DNA from: Pagrus major | Lineage: Eukaryota; Chordata; Actinopteri; Spariformes; Sparidae | Length of the DNA stretch: 64,000 bases | Direction: 5' to 3' | NCBI RefSeq assembly: GCF_040436345.1 | Contig: NC_133221.1 | Coordinates: 24,701,165-24,765,164, forward strand | In this document: positions 1 to 11,715 of the stretch, piece after piece | Position numbering within the stretch: position 1 is the first letter of the stretch | Layout: each line of letters begins with the position of its first letter | The notes under the pieces: model-generated | What the model was told of the DNA's origin: nothing | Databases searched by the model: none | The model's input: only the letters and a program-made list of their open reading frames with translations | Position numbers and translations under genes: made by a program

Positions 1-284
1 AACTTCAAGGGGTCCAAACCACTTTTTAAAATGATTATTTTCGACCCCCCCACTTTCACCATGTTAAGGTGGGTCACACACTGTCACCACAAAAAGCCTG
101 GATTAAAGAGAGTATGCTAGGTGGGAAGAAGGGAAACATGACGGGAAAGAGGAAAGTAGGATGGCAGTTGAGACTAAAAGAGAGGGAGAGAAAGAAAAGG
201 TAGAAATGAAGAGGTAAAGAGGGAACAAGTGAAGTAAAAAAAAAGGATTAAGGATAATAAAGCAGGGAGGAGCTCTTGCTGTGA

Positions 285-530
285 GCTTTCTTTAACATTG
301 AGAGATAAGGTGTTTTTTCAACATTTTCTTTAATTTCTCAGGGAATAATGCATGGATCTGGATGATAAAAAAGTACATTTGATTGAGTACAACTGGATAC
401 AGATACAAAAAGAAATCCAGATGTGGGAGATTTAAACATGTTTTAATTGATATTGGATGAGGCTTGATTGGATTAAAAGGGTACTGTTGGACCTTGCCTG
501 AGGTATATGCTCTTCTAGTTTTTTTATTGT
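285..530. mobile_element. TIR element 'CCTCCGCCAAGG', 5'-truncated copy
   Basis: Shares TTTCTCAGGGAATAATGCAT, a GATCTGGATGATAAAAAAG block and the right end CCTTGCCTGAGGTATATGCT with the copy at 45955-46360. The left half is missing or too diverged to see. Confidence 0.6.
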
Positions 531-1676
531 TATCTCTTAATCGATCTAAATTGATACTGCAGCACCACCATTACATTGGTTGATACAACTGGGCACCTGG
601 TAATTGTGCAAGGTTCTGAAATGTACATTATTTCGTTAGATTTTCTTTGGTTCTATGGGTTGGATTTTCACTAATTTGCTAATAGCAAATAAGTATTTTT
701 AGCCCAAAAAGAATACAGTATATCAGAAGCCTGTCATAGCTACTATAAATTAGTCATTCAATCCATTTCTGTACTTTTAGCTTTCTAATATCTTCAAATA
801 GGCGTATCTGGATCTGTTATCTGAGGCCCAAACACCTCTTCTGGATGAAAATGCAAAATATAGGCGTACCCATAATTTTTCTAATGCTAGTATACATTTT
901 CTAGGGGAGAGCCTCCATTAGACTGTCTCACCAACATGTTTAGTGCTTCCTACGCCAAATGATCAGTGAAATACACCCAAGCTTTAGTCTCTTTACTTTT
1001 TAGCAGCTCTGTTGCAAAAAACACATTTTGTATTTTCAGTCCAGGCTGAAAAACTGCAGGAAAATACAAAGTAATTGCTGTGAACTAAAAGGTTTTGGCC
1101 CATTAGTGACCAAAGAGGCATTAAAGTGTCACCGTACAGTGGTCTATATGTGACTCAGCCTGGGGTGACTGTAACCTCAGTTCCTAAATTCAGCTACAGT
1201 GCAGCATGCCGTACACTTTCACCACTGAAGCCATTAAAGTGGTTATCAAAATGCTCATAGGGTGTGTGGAGGCGTATCGTTGCCGCGTCTTGTGTAAAAA
1301 CAAACTTATCAGCCACAAACTGGGGGAAAGATTGCTGCATTTGGGACGTTCTGTTAGTCAAAGTTCATCTAGTAGGAAAGTGACATTTTCTACCATGTCA
1401 AAGTGAGCTTAAAATCATGATGATAAGTGAGCAGACCGCGCTGCTGAAATGATATTTCTAACCCTGCAGGATTTGTTTGCTCACTCAAATTGTCCTCCAT
1501 TTTACTCTGGTTTTAAGCCCAGGTTGTCAGCAGAAAAGTGCTGGAATATATCTGCTTTAGATATGGCCGAATGAATAATTAAAAAACCAGAGCTTCACAC
1601 GTCAAGAGAGGGTGATGTGTACATCGCTTTGAACAAGCTGTGGAGGAAATGAATAAATACATAAATTGTACGTGTA

Positions 1677-1698
1677 TGTGTGTGTGTGTGTGTGTGTT
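1677..1698. repeat. (TG)n microsatellite
   Basis: About 11 TG units. Confidence 0.9.
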
Positions 1699-2299
1699 TG
1701 CACGCCAGCAGGGGAGCCACAGAATTGAAATTACACACGGGGATGAAAGCGAGAGGTAATTTTAACATAAAGCGTGACGTGTCAGAAAAGCTTTTTAACT
1801 CTTCAGCAGTGGCGGTCTGTTTAGGCAGATCATGTGTGACATGACACATCCAGTCCATCTCGACTGAGACAACCACAAACAAACTCTGGAGTTCGGTGGT
1901 TTGCTTTGACAACTTCGCCAATTACATTTGATTGCATGTTAACACGCATATTAAGAGCAGCATATTCGAGATTGTTCACTTTAGAAAGCAGTACGCACGT
2001 GTGATTGATCTAGTGACAATGCAGCGAAGTGGGTGGTATTTCATGCAAAATCAGTTTCAGAGTTCAAAGTGTTATATTTCTGGGATTTTTTTTAGGGCTT
2101 TGGATCAAAATGAGCCTTTTGCACCACTAACAAGCTGTAATTGAATATGTTCAGTGTCGTTGCCCCTCAGACTGTTATATTTACTGTATATTGCGTTTTT
2201 TTCAGAGGCAGCTGTATTTTTAAGAGATGAAGCCACTCCAAAAACACCTGCTCACAAATATGAACACTGACAAAGATCAAGGTAACCAGAGCTTCTGTT

Positions 2300-2303
<4 letters not shown>

Positions 2304-2342
<39 letters not shown>
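2304..2342. repeat. (TG)n microsatellite
   Basis: About 19 TG units; the open frames across it on both strands are artefacts. Confidence 0.95.
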
Positions 2343-2345
<3 letters not shown>

Positions 2346-2950
2346 TGTAAACACACAGCCATCTCATGTCAGCTCGTGTGCATTGAGGCGTTTTGTTGCA
2401 GTCATTTAGCTCAACAGCAGATAGCGTTGTGTTTGCTTCTTCGTGGCAACTTCCCCTCACTAATTGGTCGCAGTTCAACGTTGTTGTAGAAGACAGTCTG
2501 TTCTCTCTGTCTACAGGTCAGAGATTCCTGTGTAATAACAAACTCGCTGTGAAAAGATGTTTTTTTTTTCTCTCAGAAAAGAAACAAATTGCACTGTGAC
2601 GATATTCGCTTTCAGTTTCCAAACACAAAATCAAACATGGGGAGAGTCGGTGGTTAAACAGTGATTTCAGGAAAGGAGGTTCCAGTGCTAAATATCTGCT
2701 GAGCAGCTCAATATTAGCAATAGCCAGATTGTTCAAACAGGGAAAGTAATCAGAAACTGAAACTCCACTGTTTAAAGTTTGAGTACTCATGACTTCAGGG
2801 ACATTGGGGAAGAAACACCGCATGAGTGATCATTTACTGTAAATCCCCCATTATAACTGTGATATAGAAAACACTGCAAGTTATGCTTATAATGCTAATA
2901 GTGAGATCAGTTGAATTCACAATAAATAATCACTGCATTACATCTTATAA

Positions 2951-3321
2951 TAAAGGCGCACTATGTAGTTTTGGGGAAGACATTTTAATCAGAGGAGAAA
3001 GATCTTCATTGACTGATTTTTAAATGCCTAAACAAACTAAATTAACTCTTTGTTTTCATGACTGAATAAACCGAATAAACAAACTGACCTTGAAGAACAA
3101 CACACTTTCATACTGTTTTACTTTGTTTATATGTGGCGGACCATGCCATCTTTCTAGCTTCTGAGAGTTCTGGGGACCTTATTTTCCTCTGAAAACAGCT
3201 TGTTTATTCAGTTATGGAAAAATACATATTTCTGAGTTTGTATTATTACCTCATTAATAATGTAAATATTAAAATCCTGAGTTTGAATTTCTTTCTCCAA
3301 AACTGCATAGTGCCCCTTTAA
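2951..3321 (+). mobile_element. MITE family 'CACTATGTAGTTTTGG', copy 1
   Basis: Left end TAAAGGCGCACTATGTAGTT and right end, on the other strand, TTAAAGGGGCACTATGCAGT form terminal inverted repeats of about 28 bases. The core contains GTGGCGGACCATGCC and alternating Tn-rich blocks. Non-coding, about 370 bases. Confidence 0.75.
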
Positions 3322-3339
3322 TGTAAACCATGTAGACTG

Positions 3340-3985
3340 TAACAAGTGACTGTGAGTGTCCACAGCCACACTGGGGCAGTGGTGCAGTAAGCTGAATATT
3401 AACATCAGCATGCTGACAATGGCAAGACTAACATGCAGATGTTTAGCAGTTATGTCGTTTAAGATCACCTTAGTTTTTGCAGTTTGGCATGCAAACATTT
3501 GCTATTTAGCACTCTAAACAAAATACAGCTAAGGATGATGGGAATGTCATTAGTTTTTGGTCTACGTTGGCCATGAACCAAAGTACTGGAGAAGAGAAAT
3601 TTACCTCATAGATGGCACTAGTTGAAAAGTTCAGGGATCACCAGAGATAACAATTCAACTACAGGTGGACATGACTCATCTGAACCTATTTTCCTGGCAA
3701 TCCATGCAATAGCTGCTGAGACATTTCACTCAAAACCACAAATGTTCAGGGGTCACAATCTTGTGCCAGTCAATCTAGTAGATGTTGAGACATTGCAAAG
3801 GATAAGTGGAAAGTTTGAAAAAGTGAGTGGATCCCAAGACATCAAGAGTCATCCTCTGGGGACAATGGATGTCTGCACAACGTTTCATGGCAATCCATCC
3901 ATCTAGTCGTTGAGATATTTCAGTCTGGAATGACTGACAGACAGTCCCACATTGCCATTCCCAGAGCCTGGCTAAAAGCTCTTTC
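3340..3985 (+). repeat. Fish dispersed repeat (CATGGCAATCCATC type)
   Basis: Contains GATGGGAATGTCATTAGTTT, AAAAGTTCAGGGATCACC and two spaced copies of CATGGCAATCCATCC/CTGGCAATCCATGCAAT, with GTTGAGATATTTCAGTCTGG at the end. This block is abundant in teleost genomes. Open frames inside are incidental. Confidence 0.6.
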
Positions 3986-4200
3986 CTTTTCACTACCAAT
4001 GAGTTTTATATTGAGTGTTTACTATTTCAGTTGGCAAAATAAAAAAAACAATATACAACACCATTCAGGGCACGCATTAGCCTTCTTATTTTATTACCAA
4101 TGCGGGCAAACTCTCTAATAAAAGGCGATTTGCCCCTTTCCCATTGCAAGGAGATGAGTTTGCTTTTCTGTTTTGTTTTGTTTTGTTTTGTTTTGTTTTG

Positions 4201-4257
<57 letters not shown>

Positions 4258-6135
4258 TGTAGAGTACATCAGTAGACTGTATACCTCATCAGACTGCGTA
4301 CAGAAGACATTAAAACTTGTTTTAAAAAGAAGTTTTTAACTAATAACATTCTCAGTTAGGCACATGGTTTTCTCCAGAGCTGGTGATGGAAGCAGCTCAG
4401 GAGTGAAACATCTCGCTTCATCTCTGATGAGCGTTCCGCATGCGCAGTGCTGATCAAGCAGCTGGCAAGGCTTGTGTAGCACCATGTATTTATTAATAAC
4501 GGTTAAACTATTGATATTTCAGCCAGGGTCGGGGCCATGTTTTTTAACTTGTACAGACCTCAGTCGAAGAAAGGATCAATGTGTCAGGCAAACTAATATA
4601 TTCAACTAAACAACCCCTCTGCCCCTGCACTCTCTGCTGCTAGGGGATGGAGAGGGGGGGACGGGAGGTTAACACAGGGGGTGTTGCATCCTCCCTCATC
4701 CCACCTTAAAACGCCGACTCACCACAAGCGACCCCCTTCACATTATCATATGGTTTTCAAGTTGTCATTTGATACATTACTATCAGGCCTTTAAAAAATC
4801 TCTTACAGCTGCTGATTTGTGATACAGCTAAGGAGTCCTCTAAAGTGATGCCAGGATGGAGGCTACACACTTTTTTAAACATTTGAGCTCACATCTTTAA
4901 CAACTCCCAGTAGATTTGTTTCATTTAACCTACTCTTTGACCCACTTTCAAAGAGCTTAGTGCTGACAAGGAAAAAAGGGCAACATGACACCTCATATAA
5001 AGCAACTCCATACAACTAAGAAGCTGTTACTTGTGATTCTCTGTAAATCCACCTTGTACGAGCAGGCATCTGGTGTACAACAAAGTCAAGGCCAGGGGAC
5101 TGTCTCTAACAATGTAGCGGGCCTGTCACTCACTCGCATCTGCGTGGTTCCTTTCACCCAAGGGCCCACCCCCTTCCATTAAGCTGAATAAATGAGGTGC
5201 CAATCAGGCGGTTGAGGTTTTGACTCCACACAGAGCACAATAAGTGCCTCTGCCTGCTATCTGGTTATGGTGAAGTCTTGTCAAAGGCAGGCAGGGGGAT
5301 TCACTTCACACTTTGCGGGAGCAACAAACAGAAGCACTCACAGTTGTTGCAGGGAGGGATTTGGGTGTCTGTGGTTATTTTCAGGGTGAGAGGGCTGCAT
5401 AACTGAGAGGAAAGAGAAGAGGGGGAGAGAATGGTAGAAAATGGATAGTAACAACCTTTGCAGTTGTACTACATGCTCCACATCAAGACAATGCCCCTCT
5501 GAGTCAACAGGTACTTTCTTGAGAAGTTTCTGTCATCCCTTCACATTTTGGCTAAATCCAATCAGTTTCATATACTGTGGCTGATGAGGAGGCTACAGTG
5601 CAACACACACTAGCTATGTCATGTCATTAGACAAGCATTGACAGTCATAACTCACACTGGACCAGCCAAATAGCCAAAAGAAGAAGATTGCTGCAGACCT
5701 GCAATGACATTGCAGATGTCTGCTGGCTTTAACTGCTCAGTTTGATGCTTCATGTGACACAGCACCTTACAAACAGAGTGACATTGATCAGAAATGACAA
5801 TCAAAATATGCAAACTGGTCTGCAAACCGTATGGTTAGGTCTTGGTTACACTGGTCATTGTTTATAGAAACAAGCATTGACTGTTGGTAGGAGATTGTTA
5901 AGGTGGGAATAACACAAAGACAGGAAGTGAAAAGTAAAACATAACACATTAGGATAACTCTACCAAAATAAAACATCATGGAGAGATGCACAATCCACCT
6001 TTTTTTGAGTTCTGATCCGATTCCGATACCTGAATTTTGGATAACTGCCGATACCAAGATGGTATATGCTTCTCTTCCAGGCTGTTTAATTTGAGGCGTG
6101 ATCCAGGATTTAGATTTAGGATATTTTTCCTTATT
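3986..6135. other. Non-coding stretch
   Basis: Only a compound microsatellite (4171-4256) and AT-rich unique sequence. Nothing coding recognised. Confidence 0.6.
4171..4256. repeat. Compound (TTTTG)n-(GT)n microsatellite
   Basis: Six TTTTG units (4171-4200) followed by about 27 GT units (4203-4256). Confidence 0.95.
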
Positions 6136-6324
6136 GTTTAGACCAGGGGTCAGCAACCTTTGTGACATGGAGTGCCAGTTTGAAATTTTCTTCTCATCTA
6201 GTGTGCCATTATTAACAATAAGGCAAAGTTAAATTATGACACAAAATACAAAAACATTTCCAATATACCTGGAATTGTATTCCATCCATAGAGCACATCT
6301 CAAAACACGTAAACATTTCATAAA

Positions 6325-6565
6325 CATAGTGCTCTGGGAAGAGAGGCCAAACCAAAACTGAGACCACAGTGCCTTGTCTTAAAGCCTGTATCTGCTCAAG
6401 CTTAATAACAACAATTAAAAAAAAAAAAACATCTTAAAAAAATACTGCTTTTAATAAACATATTGCTCTGTCTGGGAAGAGGGGCCAAACCAAAACTGAG
6501 ACTACAGTGCCTTGTCTTAAAGCCTGTATCTGCTCAAGCTTAATAACAATAATAATAATAATAAT
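6325..6565. repeat. Tandem duplication inside the hAT element
   Basis: A unit containing CCAAACCAAAACTGAGAC, a CAGTGCCTTGTCTTAAAGCC block and a GCTCAAGCTTAATAACAA end occurs twice, about 135 bases apart, with few differences. The second copy runs into an (AAT)n stretch near 6548-6567. The duplication lies in the non-coding 3' part of the transposon. Confidence 0.7.
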
Positions 6566-6636
6566 AAAAGTGCAACTGTATCTGTATCATAACAAAACAA
6601 TAACTGTATATCTGTATTCTTAACAAAATAGCCACA

Positions 6637-7074
6637 TCAACAGTGACTAGGTGATGTCACTGGCAAGCTTTCAAAAAGAGCATCTGAGCAACTGAGAAAA
6701 GCCTCCTTAATAAATTCGCCATCTGTAAATGGCTTCCCATGCTTTGCAATGCAATGCGCAATGCGATAGCTTGCTTCTGTCCCGTGATTTTTAGCAGTGG
6801 TAAAAACTTTGAGGGAACTAGCTTGTTTATCATACCTGGACACAGCACGTTTAATTTACTCTGCTTTGTCTGCTTGGTCTTTGAAAGTCTTCTCGTGCTT
6901 CGTCTCAAAATGACACTTAACACTTGATGTTCGGCACACAACATTCTCACAGCATAAAGTGCACACAGCACAGTCCTTCAAAAATACAAAACCAAACTCT
7001 TGTGTCCAGGAGGACTGGAATGCCCTAGTTTTGGCCTTTTTAGCAGCCGGCGTTGCCATTGTTGACAACATCAT
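6637..7074 (-). pseudogene. hAT/ZBED-like transposase N-terminal remnant
   Basis: Minus-strand frame starting at 7074 shows a BED-like zinc-finger pattern: CTLC then HFETKH (CxxC ... HxxxxH), with the typical TKHEKTF ending. It is interrupted by a stop at 6858-6856 and then resumes in the same frame with ASYRIAHCIAKHGKPFTDGE, the conserved segment that follows the finger in GTF2IRD2/ZBED5/FAM200-like hAT transposases. The catalytic domain is absent, so it is a dead fragment. Confidence 0.75.
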
Positions 7075-7478
7075 GTGCGCGGGTCTCTGGGAACGTGGGC
7101 GGGACCACGGCTACAGCGCTGTCACTCAAACCCATGAAATCAGGACACACATAAAGTGAGGAACACTGAGGTGCCAGCGTGCCAGTGTTTATGCCGCGGC
7201 GTGCCACCCGTGGCACGGGTGCCAAAGGTTGCCGACCCCTGGCTTAGACTGATATAGAGGTATATACACAGAACTTAATATAGTCCATAATGAGAGTGAC
7301 CCGGTTACTGAAGTCTTTGTCAAGATATCCAATTTAGTGCATGCCAGGGAGCCTTGAAGCTGTGTGATGGCATCCTCTGACCATTGCGGGGTGCTGTAAG
7401 ATTGTGACGTTTAAGTTTAAATTTAAATACTATTGTACTGCTAATGTAAGAGTGAAAATTTGACATGTCAACAAAATG

Positions 7479-7528
7479 GTGTAAACAAGACATATGTTCT
7501 TATGTAATTGCTTTAATCTTGTTTACAC
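7479..7528. repeat. 12-bp inverted repeat
   Basis: GTGTAAACAAGA (7479-7490) and TCTTGTTTACAC (7517-7528), spacer 26 bases. Confidence 0.8.
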
Positions 7529-7779
7529 ATATTTAGTGTTTACAGTAATGTTAAGTTGATATTCAGGTATCAGGTATTCCAGCTAGTTGGCGCCGTCCAG
7601 GCAGTAACTCATCAGCTTGAGAAAAGAGGGAAGAAGAAGAGAAGAGAGCAGAGGAGGGATTGAGGGTGGGCGAGAGTTAAGATGAAGATGGAGAAATGTG
7701 GATGAGCTGACTGAACTGGGTCTTGGAGCTCAATAAAAGTTATGAGGAAAACCCAGAATGTGTTTGGACGATTTATTCC

Positions 7780-7781
<2 letters not shown>

Positions 7782-7812
<31 letters not shown>
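7782..7812. repeat. (CA)n microsatellite
   Basis: About 15 CA units. Confidence 0.95.
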
Positions 7813-7815
<3 letters not shown>

Positions 7816-8371
7816 TGCACTGATGAAAACAAATTTAAATGGCAAAGTTAATACATGTCACAGAATAAACAATCACAGAAGACATTCAGTGTTGGATTTA
7901 TTATTGGACTCACAGGATTTATCATGTAGATTTGTGTTTACAAAGTCTCTTAAAAGTTGAAGGCTGGATTGCAAAGCTTCTGAAAGGAATGCGATCACAC
8001 CGGAGCAGCCCAACATTTAGCCTCAGGGCAAAAGAATTAAATCTCTCGCATGCAACATTCCAGAGATAGTTAACGTAAGCAACTCTTGGTCATACACTCC
8101 ATCATCGACCACAGTCCAGAATGTCAGAATGATTTTTCTCATCAGTCCTGTTCAGCACTTGGTGATAAGACAGACTCACACACACAGCTCAGTGATCAGT
8201 ACAGTTTATTTGATAATGTACATCAGAAATCACATTTATTATCCACTCGCCTGATCAGACAAGTGCATCGGGCATTCAACTTGCCCAGAGCTCTTGCCCT
8301 GGGCGAGCATTTACGTCAAGCCCTGCATAGCTGTAGCATCCTTGGCTTCCAGCTCCACTGGTGTGATTCAA

Positions 8372-8460
8372 CATCAGTCGAATACCCAATGAGTGAATTA
8401 CGTCATGATCGGAACCCGATACCAAAACTGAATCGGATTGAATTTCCAGTTTCATGTTAG
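8372..8460 (+). repeat. Short dispersed repeat (CGGAACCCGATACC), copy 1
   Basis: CCAATGAGTGAATTACGTCA then TGATCGGAACCCGATACC and AATCGGATTGAATTT; matches the copy at 41686-41795 with a few substitutions. A looser relative is at 5990-6065. Confidence 0.5.
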
Positions 8461-9936
8461 CTGTTAATTCATCAGTCTCCTTGTCAATCCACACATATCG
8501 GTTGTTTTCCGACCACAGCCTCCTCAGTGGAGTAGACACATGAATGATGACGAAGTGCAAATCCTTTGCACTCTGTCACATTGTGCTTTTACTGATACGC
8601 GCGCTGTTCCACCTCAGCCGAGCATAACAACTTTTTTGTGATGATTTTTAGAGGTTTTTTGAGTATCTGACATTTTCACTCTTTTTTTTATATGCAAACT
8701 GAAAATGCAAAGTGGATAGAAACAAACATAAAAAGGACAATGAAACACAAAAACCACAGACTAGTTTCTCTGAAAAACAAAGTCAGACCAAAGACCCAAA
8801 TATGGGACACTGCTCCAGATTGGCCTCCTCTCTGCTGTGTTGTCTGTCAGACGGAGACACTGATATCTCCCCTGAGTTTCCTTTTCTGCTACTCCGTCAT
8901 CAGGAAACACAGCAGACATGGGATAGACACAAAGACAGCCTTCTATAGAAAACATTGACTGACTTGGTATAGACGGTGTGCAAAGATTTGATCTGTGTAC
9001 CTTCTTCTGTTACACAGTATTAATTCCAGCAAAATTCCAGCAAGAACAATAATAACTTAAATCCTCTGTTCACTTAACATGAGGGATGGCAGGATAATAT
9101 CATGTCAGACCTGCAAGAGAAAACTTTACAGCAAGGTGACAGAGGGGACTCACGCCTCTGGTCTGCTGGGGTCTTAATCATGAAAAGCCCCGCAGAGCTC
9201 TTCACCGGGCATGTGGCTGAAGCTGCAATGATGATTAATGTGGTTATAAAGCCAGTCGGCTGACTTTTAAGTGTTACACTAGATCATCTAGTGAGGGAGC
9301 TCCACCATGTGCACTGGAGCGACACGAAACTTGGAGCTGTGAGAAGTGCATCGGAAACAAGTCACTCATCAAACTTTGATACAAAGAAAAAAAGAAAATC
9401 CGGTTCTGAAGATCCTTATTGCCTCTAAAGTGTTGTGCTACTGAGGTAATATTTGCCGTCCATCATGCACTGAAAGTGTACTTCTGCTGGTTTCACAGTA
9501 GAGAACTAATTGGTATGTTCGTTTTAAAGGGGCAATAAGTGTGAATTTTACTGTCTCATGACACAAAATGGCCGCAATATATTTGTGGGGGGTAGATAGG
9601 GTTGTGGCTCACTCACTCCCAATGGCTCAGAGATGAACTGACTCATCTCTTTTTCCAGCAAATACTGGAGCAAGAACCTGACACTCAACCTTCATATTGA
9701 CAACAGACCCTAACCTTTAAAATATGGGGGCGAGACGAGCAAACAAAAACCACAACAAATCAAATACATAAGCTGTAAAAGCAGACGCATGATCATACGC
9801 TTCTATTAATGTAGTTTTCTTCTTCTGCACTTACATTTTAAACAACTGTCGCTTATCACCACATGAGACTCGTGTTAATACAGTCTTTAAATCGCTTATA
9901 GTTGCTTGTAACTCCACATGATGGTATGCATGATGG

Positions 9937-10357
9937 TGTGACGGCCCTCTCTTGACAGGACTCTTTGACCTCTCCATGCAGGAGCCTGGAGGGTGGTGTC
10001 AGGTGGTTGGGGGGACTCAGCTCACCTGGACTGACTGTCTGATCACTCTATATAAAGTTGTGGCAGCCAGCCAATCTTTCCGTCTTTCTCTCAGCTTCAC
10101 ACCCTTTTGGTTTTGAAGTATTTTGGTCTGTTTAGTTTCTCGAAAGGGAATTTAAATCTTGCATGGCCTCCCATCCTTTGTTCAACCTTGAGCCGGCTGG
10201 TGGCAATTGCTGCACCCTGTGTTGTTAATGGTACATGTCTGCAAAATGTAAATAAGCTCACAAAGTGCAGAGACAGCGCAATTCAGCAGCTGACTGTAAA
10301 CAGACAGCAACAATAAAGCCTTGAAAGACAAACTGAAAGAGCTCGTCCACTATTGCC
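9937..10357 (+). mobile_element. Possible solo LTR
   Basis: Begins TGTGACGGCCCTCTCTTGAC, has CTCTATATAAAG near 10050 and AATAAAGCCTTG near 10312, the promoter-polyA order of an LTR. Boundaries are uncertain and no target-site duplication was found. Confidence 0.4.
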
Positions 10358-10378
10358 CACATTTATCTGATGACATTT

Positions 10379-10735
10379 CCAACCCAATCATCACAATAAA
10401 TGTTGGCAATTTAAGTTTCTGGGAAAGACAGATACAGTATGTTGCAACTTTAGGCTTCTTTACAATCAATTTTCTATTTTATGTTGTTGGTTAGGGTTAG
10501 AAGAAGATCATATTTTGGCTTCATATACCTGCTCTGATTACCACTAACACAGCTTGAGGTGTCCCAGCTTCCCCGTCAACAATATCATTTTTTAGTCACC
10601 ACAAACATGGCTGGAAACTGTACTGAGGTCTTATTCGTAATATCCAGTGGTTTCACACTTACAAATGATGAAACTTAGTCTCGTACTGCGTACGGCTCGG
10701 CAGCCTTCTTGCCTGTTTCAACTCGTACTTTGTCT
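10379..10735 (+). repeat. R1 repeat copy
   Basis: Starts ACAATAAATGTTGGCAATTT; contains GGTTAGGGTTAG, AAGATCATATTTTGGCTTCA, ATATCCAGTGGTTTCACACT, and TCTCGTACTG. The right TIR-like end is not evident. Confidence 0.6.
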
Positions 10736-10800
10736 GTCCAGCCCACAACTTTACTGTTTTGGGTCACTCTCAACTCTATTAGCATCAACCTTGGTCAGAC

Positions 10801-10990
10801 CAGGCAGCTGTTACTGAACACCACCTGCTCAGCACCAAACAACAGACAGACACAGTTAGCCTCAAGCTGGTGAACATAGTGGAACATTTAGCAGTGAAAC
10901 AGCCAAGTATCTCTCTCAAACTGAGCAAAGAGACAGTGAATTTTGGACTTAGATTTATCAGGTGGTCAGAAAATAAGACTCCACCTATCA
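10801..10990 (+). repeat. Repeat family with GCTCAGCACCAAACAACAGA, copy 1
   Basis: Shares CTGCTCAGCACCAAACAACA, ACATTTAGCAGTGAAACAGC and a GGTGAACATAGTGGAAC block with the reverse-oriented copy at 34630-35080. Non-coding. Confidence 0.55.
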
Positions 10991-10999
10991 CCTACCCAA

Positions 11000-11212
11000 A
11001 CACAGTTGTGGACCAAGTTCGCTCCCCCACAGCAGCGACACTCCCCAATGGCAGTGTCATCTTAAGGAACTGTACCTGAGCCACCAAATTGACCGGGCCT
11101 CCAAATTCCCCAGATCCCAATCAAATCGAGCATCTGTGGGAAGCGCTGGAACAAGACCATCTTTGTAGGCCCCATCCCAAAACATACAGGACCCAGAGGA
11201 TCCATCCAAGGA
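11000..11212 (+). mobile_element. Tc1-like transposase fragment
   Basis: Plus-strand frame reads SPDPNQIEHLWEALE, a degraded form of the SPDLNPIEHLWDVL motif holding the last part of the DDE domain in fish Tc1/mariner elements. Upstream, CACTCCCCAATGGCAGTGTC belongs to the same transposon, but the piece between is deleted. No terminal repeats are seen. Confidence 0.65.
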
Positions 11213-11715
11213 AATACTTCTGTTATTTCCTGTTTTATTTTGAAGTTATGTCCTCATGTGTCATGTCCCACTTTCTATTTCTTCCCTTTGTCTGTGGTTC
11301 CCGGCGTTGTGATTGTCTGCCGCTCCCCGATGTGTTTCACCTGTGTCCAATTATCCTGACCTTCTCTTGTGTATATAATCTGTGTTCTCCCTGCTCTCTT
11401 TGTCAGTTCGTCTGTTCAGTTTCCCTGAGTGCTGTTCTGTTTTGCCCTTGTGTACCTGTGTCTCTCTTTCCCATGTTCTGCCGTGTGTTTCTGGCTTTTC
11501 GTTCCTGAGTCCTCACGTTATTCCTGGTTTGTACTTTGCCTTTCGGTTTGTACTTGTTTTTCCTTTTGTTCTTGGATGTCTTGAGTTTTGCTATCAGCCT
11601 TTTCTATTTTGGGATTTTCTGGATTTGGATTTTCAGCTTTTTGTTATTAAAGCTCACTTTTCTTTCAGATACTTGTCTGCCTGTGTGTCTGCATTTGGGT
11701 TCCTGTTTGATTAAC
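11213..11715 (+). mobile_element. LTR-like or retroelement 3' segment
   Basis: Pyrimidine-rich stretch with a TATA-like TGTATATAATCTGTG at about 11370 and a downstream ATTAAAGCTCACTTTTCTTT, a layout I recognise from multicopy teleost LTR/retro 3' sequences. It directly abuts the Tc1 fragment. Its open frames are pyrimidine-run artefacts. Confidence 0.4.

Larger units (their letters stand above)
531..2950. other. Non-coding stretch
   Basis: No credible exon. Short open frames lack family resemblance and two of them translate microsatellites. Upstream, 160-290 is a purine-rich (A/G) tract. Confidence 0.6.
6144..7241 (-). mobile_element. hAT-type DNA transposon, internally deleted
   Basis: Ends are inverted repeats: CAGGGGTCAGCAACCTTTG at the left and, read inward on the other strand, CAGGGGTCGGCAACCTTTG at the right (one mismatch). 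They are flanked by an 8-base duplication, GTTTAGAC (6136-6143) and GCTTAGAC (7242-7249), with one difference. Termini of this kind and 8-base duplications are hallmarks of hAT elements. At 1098 bases it is far shorter than an autonomous copy, and it keeps only the N-terminal part of a transposase-like frame on the minus strand. Confidence 0.88.
7250..9936. other. Non-coding stretch
   Basis: Holds a (CA)n run, a 12-bp inverted repeat and one short dispersed repeat. Open frames of up to 124 codons overlap each other on both strands and resemble nothing known. Confidence 0.55.

Noticed and set aside
2167..2489. Three overlapping open frames with runs of Val-Cys or Thr-His
   Set aside because: Direct translations of a (TG)n microsatellite.
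3622..3906. 94-codon plus-strand frame
   Set aside because: Lies wholly inside an abundant dispersed repeat; no protein family.
8276..8560. 94-codon minus-strand frame
   Set aside because: Overlaps a plus-strand frame of similar length and a dispersed repeat; no recognised domain.
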